Positions 1 to 8,126 of a stretch of 35,571 nucleotides of DNA are shown one piece after another (position 1 is the stretch's first letter; every line of letters starts with the position of its first letter). The notes beneath the pieces are model-generated. The model worked only from the letters and a program-made list of their open reading frames with translations. It did no database searches and had not been told where the DNA came from. Source of the DNA: JAITWT01 sp964439605 (GTDB lineage Bacteria > Pseudomonadota > Gammaproteobacteria > Burkholderiales > Burkholderiaceae_C). Location of the stretch: assembly GCA_964439605.1 (NCBI GenBank), contig CAYTPC010000029.1, positions 1 to 35,571 of the forward strand. Reading direction: 5' to 3'. A program made the position numbers and the translations under genes.

Positions 1-292
1 CCGCGGCGTGGTGCTGGGCGCGTTCCAGAACGTGGCCGATGCGCTCTACGCCATCGACGCCGACGCCCGCGCCCTGGCCGCCGCCGACGCCGCCGAGCGC
101 GCCGCCGCGCGCACGCTGGCGCTCACCGGCAAGCAGCAGGAGCTGGGCTATGTCGATGCGCTCACGCTCATCAATGCGCAGCAGGCGTACCAGCAGGCGC
201 GCATCACCCGCGTGCAGGCGCAGGCCGCGCGCCTGAGCGACACGGCGGCGCTCATTCAGGCGCTGGGGGGAGGGTGGCGGGAAGCGTCATAA
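1..292 (+). CDS. Outer-membrane efflux protein (TolC/NodT family), C-terminal part
   Basis: This is the last 96 or so residues of a protein that begins before the window. The reading frame is open from the first bases (RGVVLGAFQNVADAL...) to a TAA at 290-292. The pattern AFQNVADAL, followed by a long Ala-rich helix and then QQELGYVDALTLINAQQAY, is typical of the last coiled-coil helices of outer-membrane factors of RND and other tripartite efflux pumps (NodT/OprM type). In that family these trimers form the channel through the outer membrane. The inner-membrane pump and periplasmic adaptor would be expected upstream, outside the window. The family call is good; the exported substrate cannot be told. 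Confidence 0.8.
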   Translation, partial: RGVVLGAFQNVADALYAIDADARALAAADAAERAAARTLALTGKQQELGYVDALTLINAQQAYQQARITRVQAQAARLSDTAALIQALGGGWREAS

Positions 293-339
293 CGCACAGG
301 CGTAAGCTTGAAGACCGAAAAGAATTTGCGGAAGCCACC

Positions 340-1182
340 ATGCCCAAAACCGCCTCCGACATCCACACCGCCGCGCAGCAAGGCTTTTCCAGACAGGCCG
401 AGGCTTACCGCCGCGGGCGGCCCGGGTATCCGCCGCAATTACAGGGCTGGCTGCGCGATGCGCTCAGTTTGGGGCCGGGCCGCGCCGTGGCCGACGTGGG
501 AGCGGGCACGGGCAAGTTCACCGAGTTGCTGCTGGCCACCGGCGCGCAGGTGATCGCCATCGAGCCGGTGGACGCCATGCGCGAGCGCATCGCGCCGCAC
601 CCACATCTGCGCGCACAGGCGGGCACGGCGCAGGCCACGGGGCTGGCGGCGGCCAGTCTGGATGCGCTGGTGTGCGCGCAGTCCTTTCACTGGTTCGCTA
701 CGCACGCGGCGCTGGACGAATTCGCCCGTGTGCTCAAGCCTGGCGCGCGCCTGGGGCTGGTGTGGAACGAGCGCGACGAATCGGTCGCCTGGGTCGCCGC
801 GCTGACGCGCATCATCGCGCCCTACGAGGGCGACGCGCCGCGCTTTTACAAAGGTGATTGGCGGCGCGCCTTTCCGCATCCGGCGTTTGGCTCGCTGGCC
901 GAAACCGTTCTGACCCACGAACACGTGGGGCCGCCCGGGCAGGTCATCATCGACCGCGTGCTCTCCATCAGTTTTATCGCCGGCCTGCCCGCGGACCAGC
1001 AAAGCCAGGTGCGCGCGCAGCTCGAACACCTCATCGCCACCGACCCGGCGCTGCGCGGCCAATCCGAAGCGCGCGTGCCCTACACGACGCGGGCGTTCGT
1101 GAGTGTGAGATTAGCGGTCGACTGCCGTTTCAAGGGTCAAGGCTTTCGTCCGACGGAAAGCTCAAACCCCTGTCAGCGGTAG
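340..1182 (+). CDS. Class I SAM-dependent methyltransferase
   Basis: The protein is about 280 residues. A Rossmann-type methyltransferase core is clear: motif I ADVGAGTGKF at residues 51-60, the acidic end of strand 2 (AIEPVDAM, about 73-80), the VCAQSFHWF segment (111-119) and VLKPGARLGLVWNERD (131-146). These are features of the Methyltransf_11 group, close to the proteins often annotated as UbiE/trans-aconitate-like; the substrate is not predictable. The ATG at 340 is chosen because family homology starts there; a longer frame back to 274 overlaps the upstream gene. The family normally ends near YTTRAFVSVRL; the last 20 or so residues here are read from a dispersed repeat (1110-1139) and following DNA with no protein character. 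The stop at 1180-1182 is therefore probably secondary. Confidence 0.85.
   Translation: MPKTASDIHTAAQQGFSRQAEAYRRGRPGYPPQLQGWLRDALSLGPGRAVADVGAGTGKFTELLLATGAQVIAIEPVDAMRERIAPHPHLRAQAGTAQATGLAAASLDALVCAQSFHWFATHAALDEFARVLKPGARLGLVWNERDESVAWVAALTRIIAPYEGDAPRFYKGDWRRAFPHPAFGSLAETVLTHEHVGPPGQVIIDRVLSISFIAGLPADQQSQVRAQLEHLIATDPALRGQSEARVPYTTRAFVSVRLAVDCRFKGQGFRPTESSNPCQR
1110..1139 (-). repeat. Dispersed repeat family A, copy 1 (inverted)
   Basis: Read on the minus strand, this 30-nt block matches 28729-28758 at 28 of 30 positions and contains the core ACGGCAGT(C/T)GA. Here it lies inside the 3' end of the methyltransferase frame and seems to have replaced its natural end. The similarity stops sharply at both edges, so it is a discrete element and not a longer duplication. 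Confidence 0.7.
1142..1161 (+). other. Small inverted repeat between methyltransferase and oxidoreductase
   Basis: GCTTTC at 1142-1147 pairs with GAAAGC at 1156-1161 around an 8-nt loop. No T tract follows, so it is at best a weak terminator or a stabilising 3' hairpin for the methyltransferase transcript. Confidence 0.3.
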
Positions 1183-1208
1183 TCGAAGTGCTGCACTCAA
1201 AATCCAGC

Positions 1209-2336
1209 ATGGAACAAATCGATTGCGCCGTCATCGGCGCCGGTGTCGTGGGGCTTGCCGTGGCGCGCGCGCTGGCGCTCGGGGGCCGCGAGGTCATCGT
1301 GCTGGAGCGCGAAGCGGCGATCGGAACGGGGATCAGTTCGCGCAACAGCGAAGTCATCCACGCCGGCATCCATTACCCCCAGGGCTCGCTCAAGGCGCGG
1401 CTGTGCGTGCGGGGCAAACAGGCGCTGTATGCCTATGCCCAGGCACAGCGGATCGCGCACCGCCGCTGCGGCAAGCTGATCGTTGCGACCGAACCGGGCC
1501 AGGTCGAGGCGCTCGAAGCCATCATCGTCAAGGCGCGCGCCAATGGCGTCGATGATCTGGCGCTGCTCACGCAAGCCCAGGCGCAAGCCATGGAGCCGCA
1601 ATTGCACTGCGTGGCGGCCGTGCATTCACCCAGCACGGGCATCATCGACAGCCACGCGCTGATGCTCAGTTTGCAAGCCGACATGGAAAACGCGGGCGGG
1701 CTGTTGGTCTTGCAATCCGCCGTGGCGCGTGCCGAATGTGCGAGCGATGGCATCGTGCTGGCGATGGCCGACGGGACTTTCCTGCGTTGCGTGAACGTGG
1801 TGAACGCGGCGGGCCTGGCCGCGCCGTCGCTGGCTCGGCGCTTCGCGGGCTTGCAACCCGAATGGGTGCCAACGCCGCACTTTGCCAAGGGCAGCTACTT
1901 CAGCTTGCCGGGCCGTTCGCCGTTTTCACGCCTGATCTATCCCGTGCCCGAAGCTGGAGGGCTGGGCGTGCACCTCACGCTCGATCTGGGCGGACAGGCC
2001 AAGTTCGGGCCTGACGTTCAGTGGGTCGATTCGCCGGACGATCTGCAAGTTGATCCGGCGCGCGGTGCGGCGTTCTGCGCGCGGGTACACACCTATTGGC
2101 CCGGGCTGCCTGAGGCCGCCTTGCAGGCGGGGTATGCCGGCATCCGGCCCAAGATCAGCGGCCCCGGTGAGCCCGACTGCGATTTTCTGATCCAGGGGCC
2201 GGGGGAGCATGGGGTGCCGGGCCTCGTGAATCTGTTCGGCATCGAATCGCCGGGTTTGACCAGTTGTCTGGCCATCGCCGATCAAATTAGTGAAATGCTC
2301 TTGCGGAGCGACGAAAAGTCGCGCTATAATCGATAG
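1209..2336 (+). CDS. FAD-dependent oxidoreductase, L-2-hydroxyglutarate oxidase-like (DAO family)
   Basis: A 375-residue protein with an N-terminal dinucleotide-binding motif (CAVIGAGVVGLAVARAL; the Gly-x-Gly-x-x-Gly is residues 10-15) and the acidic residue after strand 2 (VLERE). The signature SRNSEVIHAGIHYP at about 44-57 is characteristic of the LhgO/YgaF branch of the DAO family. The C-terminal part has GYAGIRPKISGPGEPDCDFLIQ and FGIESPGLTSCLAIAD, the FAD-binding end of this family. Members oxidise 2-hydroxy acids, passing electrons through FAD to oxygen or quinone. At 375 residues it is shorter than LhgO proper (about 420), so substrate identity is open. The ATG at 1209 is preferred; GTG at 1188 is possible. 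The last codons contain the promoter of the following tRNA gene. Confidence 0.85.
   Translation: MEQIDCAVIGAGVVGLAVARALALGGREVIVLEREAAIGTGISSRNSEVIHAGIHYPQGSLKARLCVRGKQALYAYAQAQRIAHRRCGKLIVATEPGQVEALEAIIVKARANGVDDLALLTQAQAQAMEPQLHCVAAVHSPSTGIIDSHALMLSLQADMENAGGLLVLQSAVARAECASDGIVLAMADGTFLRCVNVVNAAGLAAPSLARRFAGLQPEWVPTPHFAKGSYFSLPGRSPFSRLIYPVPEAGGLGVHLTLDLGGQAKFGPDVQWVDSPDDLQVDPARGAAFCARVHTYWPGLPEAALQAGYAGIRPKISGPGEPDCDFLIQGPGEHGVPGLVNLFGIESPGLTSCLAIADQISEMLLRSDEKSRYNR
2301..2330 (+). promoter_or_regulatory. Sigma70-type promoter of tRNA-Gly
   Basis: A -35 box TTGCGG (2301-2306) and a perfect -10 box TATAAT (2325-2330) are separated by 18 bp. The tRNA begins at 2346, 16 nt after the -10 box. 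The promoter lies wholly within the last codons of the FAD oxidoreductase gene, whose stop codon is at 2334-2336. Confidence 0.65.
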
Positions 2337-2345
2337 CTTCAGAAC

Positions 2346-2421
2346 GCGGGAATAGCTCAGTTGGTAGAGCGCAACCTTGCCAAGGTTGAGGTCGCGAGTT
2401 CGAGACTCGTTTCCCGCTCCA
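2346..2421 (+). tRNA. tRNA-Gly(GCC)
   Basis: A complete 76-nt cloverleaf. The acceptor arms are GCGGGAA (2346-2352) and TTCCCGC (2411-2417), followed by discriminator T and an encoded CCA (2419-2421). The anticodon stem CAACC/GGTTG frames the loop TTGCCAA, giving anticodon GCC, which reads GGC and GGT glycine codons. The T arm has the usual GTTCGAG core. The CCA end is genome-encoded. It has its own promoter and a strong hairpin immediately downstream, so it is a monocistronic unit. Confidence 0.97.
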
Positions 2422-2425
2422 AATC

Positions 2426-2465
2426 TAGACTCCATGAACTTCCAAGGAAGTTCATGGGCTGTCTA
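2426..2465 (+). terminator. Large hairpin downstream of tRNA-Gly
   Basis: CCATGAACTTCC and GGAAGTTCATGG (2432-2457) form a perfect inverted repeat, and an outer TAGAC/GTCTA (2426-2430 and 2461-2465) extends the stem. There is no T tract, so it is not a textbook intrinsic terminator, but its size and position fit 3'-end formation for the tRNA. It also faces the decayed minus-strand region, so it could act in both directions. Confidence 0.55.
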
Positions 2466-2845
2466 AATCACTGATTCGATTGGGTTTTGGCCGATGGTGC
2501 ACGATGCTGGCACCAGCCGATCACCCGCTTGACGATCGATTCCAACCCCACCCAAAAAAAAGACCGCCTCCACCGTCTGCTTGCGCAGCGCGCACGGTAT
2601 CTGTCCAGCTTTCCTGCCCGCCATCGCGCCCCTGGTCATGGAACACGCGCTGCCTGCGGCGCACGAAAACATGCTGTCGCGCCGGTTCGCCGGTTCGCCG
2701 AATCCCGGCTCGATGTCCAGGCCCGCCAGCCCCAGCGTGCGCACGGCGCGTTCGGCTTCGGCCAGCGCCGCGGCCTGACCTTGCAGGGCAGGATCCACAG
2801 CGCCAATGCCAATCATGCAAATAGGCTGGACGGCAGCGACCGCAC
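2466..2845 (-). pseudogene. Decayed region with an amidohydrolase-like fragment
   Basis: Read on the minus strand, a stretch around 2694-2845 encodes PICMIGIGAVDPALQG...AVRTLGLAGLDIEPGFGE. This resembles the middle of metal-dependent TIM-barrel amidohydrolases (amidohydrolase_2 type), where a similar GIGAVDP...GLDLEP segment occurs. No start, metal-binding HxH or downstream barrel strands are present. The remaining frame towards 2466 has low-complexity, unrecognisable sequence and includes a run of eight A at 2554-2561. The fragment begins where the ssuE-like fragment stops, so two gene pieces are joined. Family recognition is from memory and moderate. Confidence 0.4.
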
Positions 2846-2959
2846 ATGCACGCGGCTGACGAAGGCGTAGTAAGGCTTCAGGCGTTCAGCGATGTCATCG
2901 GCCAACGCCTCGGAACGCGAGGGATGCGAAGGGCTGCCGTGAATCAACAGGAGGGACAT
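2813..2959 (-). pseudogene. ssuE: Truncated NADPH-dependent FMN reductase (SsuE-like), N-terminal 48 residues
   Basis: The 48-residue frame begins MSLLLIHGSPSHPSRSEAL and continues through a helix to VHVRSLPSSLFA before a TGA at 2813-2815. The G-S-P-S-x-x-S-R-S pattern is the FMN phosphate-binding start of SsuE/MsuE-type flavodoxin-like reductases, which are about 180-200 residues long. Everything after the first beta-alpha-beta unit is missing and replaced by an amidohydrolase-like fragment in another frame. Intact SsuE supplies FMNH2 to the alkanesulfonate monooxygenase. It begins 23 nt after the sulfate-binding protein gene on the same strand, so it was probably the second gene of that sulfur operon. 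It is presumably non-functional. Confidence 0.6.
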
Positions 2960-2982
2960 GGCGTTTTTCCGGGGTGTGGAAA

Positions 2983-3999
2983 TTACTGTTGGGTGTAAAT
3001 CTGGTCGAACAGTCCGCCGTCGGCAAAGTGCTCCTTGCTCGCCTTGGCCCAGCCGCCAAAAGCCTCGTCAATGGTGAACAGGTTCAGCTTGGGAAACACC
3101 TTGGCATACCGGGCGACGGCTTTTTCTGAGATGGGGCGATAGAAGTTACGCCCAGCAATGTCCTGCCCTTCGTCGCTGTACAGGTATTGCAGATACGCCT
3201 GCGCCACGGCGCGGGTGCCGTGTTTGTCCACGTTCTTGTCCACCACGGTCACGGCGGGTTCGGCCAGTATCGACAGGCTGGGGGTGATGATGTCGAACCT
3301 GCCGCCGGATTCCTTGTTCAGCAGGTGCGCCTCGTTTTCCCACGCAATCAGCACGTCGCCCTGGTTGCGCTGCGCGAAGGTGGTGGAGGAGCCGCGCGCG
3401 CCGGTGTCCAGCACCGGCACGTTGCGGTACAGCCGGGCGACGAAGTCACGGGCTTTGTCGTTGCCGCCGTACTTGCGTTTGGCGTATTCCCACGCGGCCA
3501 GATAGTTCCAGCGCGCGCCGCCGCTGGTCTTGGGGTTGGGGGTGATGACTTTCACGCCGGGCTTGACCAGATCGTCCCAGTCCCGGATGCCCTTGGGGTT
3601 GCCCTGGCGCACCACCAGCACGATGGTCGATGTGTAGGGCGAACTGTTGTGCGGCAGGCGTTTTTGCCAGTCGGGCGAAATCAGGCCGCCGTGGGTGCGC
3701 AGCGCGTCGGTGTCGCCCGCCAGCGCGAGGGTGGCGACGTCGGCCTCCAGCCCGTCGATGATCGACAGCGCCTGCTTGCCCGAACCGCCGTGCGACTGCC
3801 GGACCGTTACCGTCTGCCCGGTCTGCGCCTTCCAGTGGGCGGCAAATGCCTTGTTGAAATCGGCATACAACTCGCGCGTGGGGTCGTAGCTGACGTTGAG
3901 CAGTTCCACCGCTGCAGGCTGCGCCAGCGCAGCGCCCGCCACGGCGGTACTGGTCAGCGCGAACAAAAACAGGCGGCGGGTGATGACGGCAAGGGACAT
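2983..3999 (-). CDS. sbp: Periplasmic sulfate/thiosulfate-binding protein of an ABC transporter
   Basis: A 338-residue protein with a Sec signal peptide (basic RR, hydrophobic core, cleavage likely after ALA at about residue 26). The mature part starts with LLNVSYDPTREL, the sulfate-binding family signature at about 34-44. Other family landmarks are RQSHGGSGKQ, PNPKTSGGARWNYLAAWEYA and DVLIAWENEA, regions that make ligand contacts in Sbp/CysP. It binds sulfate or thiosulfate in the periplasm and delivers it to the CysTWA permease, whose genes are not in this window. A ribosome-binding site GAAGGAG precedes the ATG at 3999. The following gene on this strand is an ssuE remnant, so the original operon is truncated. 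CysB control would be expected but no site was recognised. Confidence 0.93.
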   Translation of the reverse strand: MSLAVITRRLFLFALTSTAVAGAALAQPAAVELLNVSYDPTRELYADFNKAFAAHWKAQTGQTVTVRQSHGGSGKQALSIIDGLEADVATLALAGDTDALRTHGGLISPDWQKRLPHNSSPYTSTIVLVVRQGNPKGIRDWDDLVKPGVKVITPNPKTSGGARWNYLAAWEYAKRKYGGNDKARDFVARLYRNVPVLDTGARGSSTTFAQRNQGDVLIAWENEAHLLNKESGGRFDIITPSLSILAEPAVTVVDKNVDKHGTRAVAQAYLQYLYSDEGQDIAGRNFYRPISEKAVARYAKVFPKLNLFTIDEAFGGWAKASKEHFADGGLFDQIYTQQ

Positions 4000-4373
4000 G
4001 CAAAAACTCCTTCAAAGAGCCGCGAGTGTGTAGGCGATAGGGCGCGATCCCAACTACTTTTTTCTTGTTTTCTTCTGGTGCACGGGAATATCAGTTTGCC
4101 CAGCCTGCCATTCGGGCTGCGGAAGGGCGCGGCGTAGCGATGCCAGCGATTTTCCTGCCCGACCGCCAAGCTTTGCTGCATTGGCGATCCCGTTGGCGAT
4201 TGCGCTCCATTGGGAGCAAAACGCTCTAGCACAGGCGGGCGATGCGATTGACTCTTGATCGCCAGCAAATCAGCCCGTCAGCCACTTGGCGCAAGACCGG
4301 CGGGCAGGCCATCGCATAGGCTCTGAGCTCTTCAAGCCGAATGCAGGAGCGTCCGAAGACGCGAACAAAGTTC
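4000..4373. other. Divergent intergenic region between sbp and the acyl-CoA operon
   Basis: These 374 bp separate sbp (leftward) from the six-gene acyl-CoA operon (rightward) and must hold both promoters. The part next to sbp is AT-rich for this genome (TTTTTTCTTGTTTTCTT around 4059). I see no convincing -35/-10 pair, no inverted repeat long enough for a clear operator, and no protein-like frame. No regulator gene is adjacent. Confidence 0.4.
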
Positions 4374-5993
4374 ATGAGCATCATCGAATCAAGTATCTCC
4401 ACCAGCGGAGAATCATTTCAGGCCAATCGCGAGGGCATGTTGGCGTTGATCGGGCAGGTGCGCGCCCATGAGCGCCGGGCCATCGATACTTCGGCCAGAT
4501 CGCGCGAGCGGTTCGAAAAACGCGGTCAGCTCCTGCCGCGCGAGCGGCTGTCGCTGCTGCTCGATCCGGGAACTTCTTTCCTGGAACTCAGCAGTCTGGC
4601 CGGTCTGGGGCTCGATCACCCCGATCTGAGCCGCAGCGTGCCCGGCGGCGGCACGATTTCAGGCATCGGCTGGGTTTCGGGCGTGCGCGTGATGGTCAGC
4701 GTTTCCGATTCCGGCATCGATGCCGGCGCGCTGCAGCCGATGGGCCTGAACAAGCAATTGCGCGTGCAGGAACTGGCGCTGGAAAACAAATTGCCCTTCG
4801 TGCAGCTGGTGGAAAGCGCGGGCGCCAATTTGATGGAGTACAAGGTTGAAGACTTCATCATCGGCGGCAGCCTGTTTCGCAACCTGGCGCGCATGTCGGC
4901 GGCGGGGCTGCCGGTGGTGACGGTCACGCACGGCTCGTCAACGGCGGGCGGCGCCTATCAGACCGGGCTGTCGGATTACATCGTGATGGTGCGCGACCGC
5001 TCGCGCGCATTTCTGGCCGGGCCGCCGCTGCTCAAGGCCGCCACGGGCGAAGTGGCGACCGAAGAGGAGTTGGGCGGCGCGGTGATGCACACCTCGATCT
5101 CCGGGCTGGGCGACTACTTGGCCGAGGACGACCGCGACGCCATCCGGCTGGCGCGCGAGATACTGGCCTGCATCGACTGGAACCGCGATCTGCCAACGGA
5201 GCCGCCGCGCCGCTTCAAGCCGCCGCGGTATGACGCCGAAGAACTGCTGGGCATCATGCCGATGGATCACAAGCGCCCGGTGGATATGAAGCAGGTAATC
5301 GCGCGCATCGCCGACGATTCCGAATTTCTGGAATTCGGCGCCGACTACGGCAGCGCCACCGTAACCGGCTTTTTCAAGATCGAGGGGCTGCCGCTGGGCG
5401 TGATCACCAACAACGGCCCGATCGACTCGGCCGGCGCGTCCAAGGCCACGCACTTTATTCAGGCCTGCTGCCAGGCCAAGACGCCGCTTCTTTATCTGAA
5501 CAACACCACCGGTTTCATGGTGGGCCGCGAGCATGAGCAGGCGGGCATCATCAAGCACGGCTCGAAGATGATCCAGGCCGTGACCAACGCCACCGTGCCC
5601 CAGATCACGATTTACTGCGGGGCTTCGTTCGGCGCCGGCAATTACGGCATGTGCGGGCGGGGTTTTCATCCGCGCTTTTGTTTTTCCTGGCCCAACGCCA
5701 AAACGGCGGTCATGGGCGGCGAGCAGGCGGCGCGCACGATGGCGATCGTCACCGAGGCCGCCATGCGGCGCAAGGGTCAGGTCGATGCCGAAAAAATCGC
5801 GCAATTGGAGCGCGGCATCATCGAGCGCTTTGACAGCCAGATGAGCGTGTTCACCACCAGCGCGCGCATGCTCGATGACGGCGTGATCGACCCGCGCGAC
5901 ACGCGCGCCGTGCTGGCCGAGGTGCTGTCGATCTGCCGCGAGGCGCAGTTGCGTCAGCCGCAGTTGATGCAGTTTTCGGTCGCGCGGCCCTGA
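4374..5993 (+). CDS. Acyl-CoA carboxylase, carboxyltransferase (beta) subunit
   Basis: A 539-residue protein of the AccD/MccB/PccB group (COG4799), which moves carboxyl from carboxybiotin to an acyl-CoA. Two crotonase-fold halves are visible. The N-terminal half has VESAGANL, GSSTAGGAYQTGLSDY and AGPPLLKAATGE. The C-terminal half has GVITNNGPIDSAGASKATHFIQACCQ, TPLLYLNNTTGFMVG and GASFGAGNYGMCGRGFHPRF. These Gly-rich loops form the oxyanion holes and CoA/biotin sites in the family. The ATG at 4374 is used; an in-frame ATG at 4341 would add 11 residues, and neither has a good ribosome-binding site. It is the first gene of the operon and pairs with the biotin-carrying subunit next. Substrate (methylcrotonyl-, geranyl- or other acyl-CoA) cannot be fixed from sequence. 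Confidence 0.9.
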   Translation: MSIIESSISTSGESFQANREGMLALIGQVRAHERRAIDTSARSRERFEKRGQLLPRERLSLLLDPGTSFLELSSLAGLGLDHPDLSRSVPGGGTISGIGWVSGVRVMVSVSDSGIDAGALQPMGLNKQLRVQELALENKLPFVQLVESAGANLMEYKVEDFIIGGSLFRNLARMSAAGLPVVTVTHGSSTAGGAYQTGLSDYIVMVRDRSRAFLAGPPLLKAATGEVATEEELGGAVMHTSISGLGDYLAEDDRDAIRLAREILACIDWNRDLPTEPPRRFKPPRYDAEELLGIMPMDHKRPVDMKQVIARIADDSEFLEFGADYGSATVTGFFKIEGLPLGVITNNGPIDSAGASKATHFIQACCQAKTPLLYLNNTTGFMVGREHEQAGIIKHGSKMIQAVTNATVPQITIYCGASFGAGNYGMCGRGFHPRFCFSWPNAKTAVMGGEQAARTMAIVTEAAMRRKGQVDAEKIAQLERGIIERFDSQMSVFTTSARMLDDGVIDPRDTRAVLAEVLSICREAQLRQPQLMQFSVARP

Positions 5994-6012
5994 TTCCGGC
6001 CGCGCGCATTTG

Positions 6013-8046
6013 ATGATCCATTTTCTTGCCAATCCCATGACCGCCCAGACCAGCGCCGCGCGCGCCACCCCGTTTCAAAAAGTCCTGATCGCCAACCGCG
6101 GCGAGATCGCCCTGCGCGTGATGCGCAGCGCGCGCGCGCTCGGCTACCGCACCGTGGCGGTGTACTCCACGGCGGACGCCGGCGCGCGTCACGTGCTGCA
6201 GGCCGATCAGGCCGTCTGCATCGGCGATCCGCTGCCTGCGCAGTCGTATCTGAACATCCCCGCCATCATCGATGCGGCGCGGCGCAGCGGCGCCGACGCG
6301 GTGCATCCGGGCTACGGCTTTCTGGCCGAAAACGAAGATTTCGCGCAGGCCTGCGCCGATGCCGGACTGGTTTTCATCGGGCCGTCGGCGCAAGCCATCA
6401 CCGCGATGGGCAACAAGGCGGGCGCAAAAAGGTTGATGCAGCAAGCCGGTGTGCCCTGCATTCCGGGCTACCAGGGCGAAGACCAGTCGGAGGAGCGCCT
6501 GGCAGCCGAAGCCGGGCGCATTGGTTTTCCGGTCATGATCAAGGCCACGGCCGGTGGCGGCGGGCGCGGCATGCGGCTGGTGCAATCGGCCGCCGAGTTC
6601 CCGGATCTGCTGCGCAGCGCCAAGTCGGAAGCGCAAAGCGCATTCGGCAATCCGGAGGTGATTCTGGAGCGCGCCATCGTCGAGCCGCGCCATATCGAAA
6701 TCCAGGTTTTCGCCGATCGCCACGGTAACGCCATTCATCTGGGCGAGCGCGATTGCTCGGTGCAGCGGCGTCACCAGAAGGTGATCGAAGAATCGCCCAG
6801 CCCGGCCGTCTCGCCCGCGCTGCGCGAGCGCATGGGCGCCACCGCGGTGGCCGCGGCCAAGGCGATCGGCTACGAGGGCGCCGGCACGCTGGAATTTCTG
6901 CTCGACCGCGAAGGCAATTTCTACTTTATGGAAATGAACACGCGCCTGCAGGTGGAACACCCCGTCACCGAGGCGATCACCGGGCTGGATCTGGTCGAAT
7001 GGCAATTGCGGGTAGCCGCCGGCGAAGCCCTGCCGCTGACGCAGGACGAAGTGCGCTTTGGCGGCCATGCGATCGAAGTGCGCCTGTGCGCCGAAGACGC
7101 GGACAACGGCTTCATGCCCCAGAGCGGAACCATGGCGCTGTGGCAAATGCCGGCGCTGCTGCGGGTGGAAGATTCGCTGCGCCCGGGCGCGCAGGTCAGC
7201 GCGTTCTACGATTCGATGCTGGCCAAGCTGATTGCCTACGGCGCGACGCGCGACGAAGCGCGCCGCAAACTGATGGCCGGGCTGGAAGATACCGTGGCCC
7301 TGGGGGTTACGACCAACCAGACATTCCTGCACCGCTGCCTGGCGCATCCGGTATTCGCGGCGGGCGGCGCCACCACGGCCTTCATCGGGCAGCACCTCGA
7401 TGCGCTGCTGGCGTCGGATGGCGCCGAGAGCGAACGTGCGGCGGCGGTGGCCGCCGTGCTGCTGGACGAGACGGCGGCCAGCGACCCTTGCCATGGACCG
7501 CACGGGCCGCTGGCGCACCGCTTGCCCGTTGCGCAGCATTTTGATCTGGGCGGCCAGAACTGGTGCGTGAATACCGTGCGCCTGCGGCCGCACCAGTACG
7601 AGGCGACGCTGAACGGACGCAGCTTCAACGTGGAAGTCGCCGAACTGGGCGCAACCGAAGCGCGGCTGATTTGCGACGGCGTGCTCGAAAGTGCGCACTA
7701 CCACCGCGACGGCGCGCTCATGCTGCTGCACTATCGCGGGCGCTGCCTTGGCGTGCAGGACAAAACCCGGGCGGCGGCGCGGCGCAAGGATGAAGCCAGC
7801 GGCGACGGCAAGCTGCGCGCGTCAATGAATGGCCGCGTCGTCGCCGTGCTGGCGCAAGCCGGCCAGCCGGTGCAGGCGGGCCAGCCGATCGTCACGCTGG
7901 AAGCCATGAAGATGGAACACATCCACGCCGCCCCGGCTGCCGGCGCGCTGACGGCGCTGCACGTGAAGGTGGGCGAGCAGGTCGCGGCGGGCCAGATCAT
8001 GGCCGAAATTGACGTGCCGCCGCCTGCGTTCGCGAGCCCGGCTTAG
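6013..8046 (+). CDS. Acyl-CoA carboxylase, biotin carboxylase/biotin carrier (alpha) subunit
   Basis: A protein of about 670 residues fusing biotin carboxylase with a biotin carrier domain, as in MccA/AtuF/PccA. Seen in order: the N-terminal FQKVLIANRGEIALRVMR, the ATP-grasp glycine loop MIKATAGGGGRGMRLV, the active-site stretch FMEMNTRLQVEHPVTE, and near the C-terminus the biotinylation motif LEAMKMEH, with the target Lys about 45 residues from the end. It carboxylates its own biotin with ATP and bicarbonate and hands the group to the beta subunit encoded just upstream. The start is uncertain: ATG at 6013 or 6037; the second gives 669 residues and begins closer to the conserved domain. It follows the beta gene by 19-43 nt, so the two are co-transcribed. 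Confidence 0.93.
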   Translation: MIHFLANPMTAQTSAARATPFQKVLIANRGEIALRVMRSARALGYRTVAVYSTADAGARHVLQADQAVCIGDPLPAQSYLNIPAIIDAARRSGADAVHPGYGFLAENEDFAQACADAGLVFIGPSAQAITAMGNKAGAKRLMQQAGVPCIPGYQGEDQSEERLAAEAGRIGFPVMIKATAGGGGRGMRLVQSAAEFPDLLRSAKSEAQSAFGNPEVILERAIVEPRHIEIQVFADRHGNAIHLGERDCSVQRRHQKVIEESPSPAVSPALRERMGATAVAAAKAIGYEGAGTLEFLLDREGNFYFMEMNTRLQVEHPVTEAITGLDLVEWQLRVAAGEALPLTQDEVRFGGHAIEVRLCAEDADNGFMPQSGTMALWQMPALLRVEDSLRPGAQVSAFYDSMLAKLIAYGATRDEARRKLMAGLEDTVALGVTTNQTFLHRCLAHPVFAAGGATTAFIGQHLDALLASDGAESERAAAVAAVLLDETAASDPCHGPHGPLAHRLPVAQHFDLGGQNWCVNTVRLRPHQYEATLNGRSFNVEVAELGATEARLICDGVLESAHYHRDGALMLLHYRGRCLGVQDKTRAAARRKDEASGDGKLRASMNGRVVAVLAQAGQPVQAGQPIVTLEAMKMEHIHAAPAAGALTALHVKVGEQVAAGQIMAEIDVPPPAFASPA

Positions 8047-8126
8047 GCCCTATGAGCAGGCTCCGAGGCGTTCAGCCGCGGGCCGCCGATTCGCCGATTC
8101 CGATTGCATGTAAACAGGAGACCGCC

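Noticed and set aside
4938..7731. Long open frames on the minus strand opposite the carboxylase genes (376 and 626 codons)
   Set aside because: They lie antisense to strongly conserved genes, are rich in Arg/His/Gly as expected from GC-rich mirror frames, and show no family motif.
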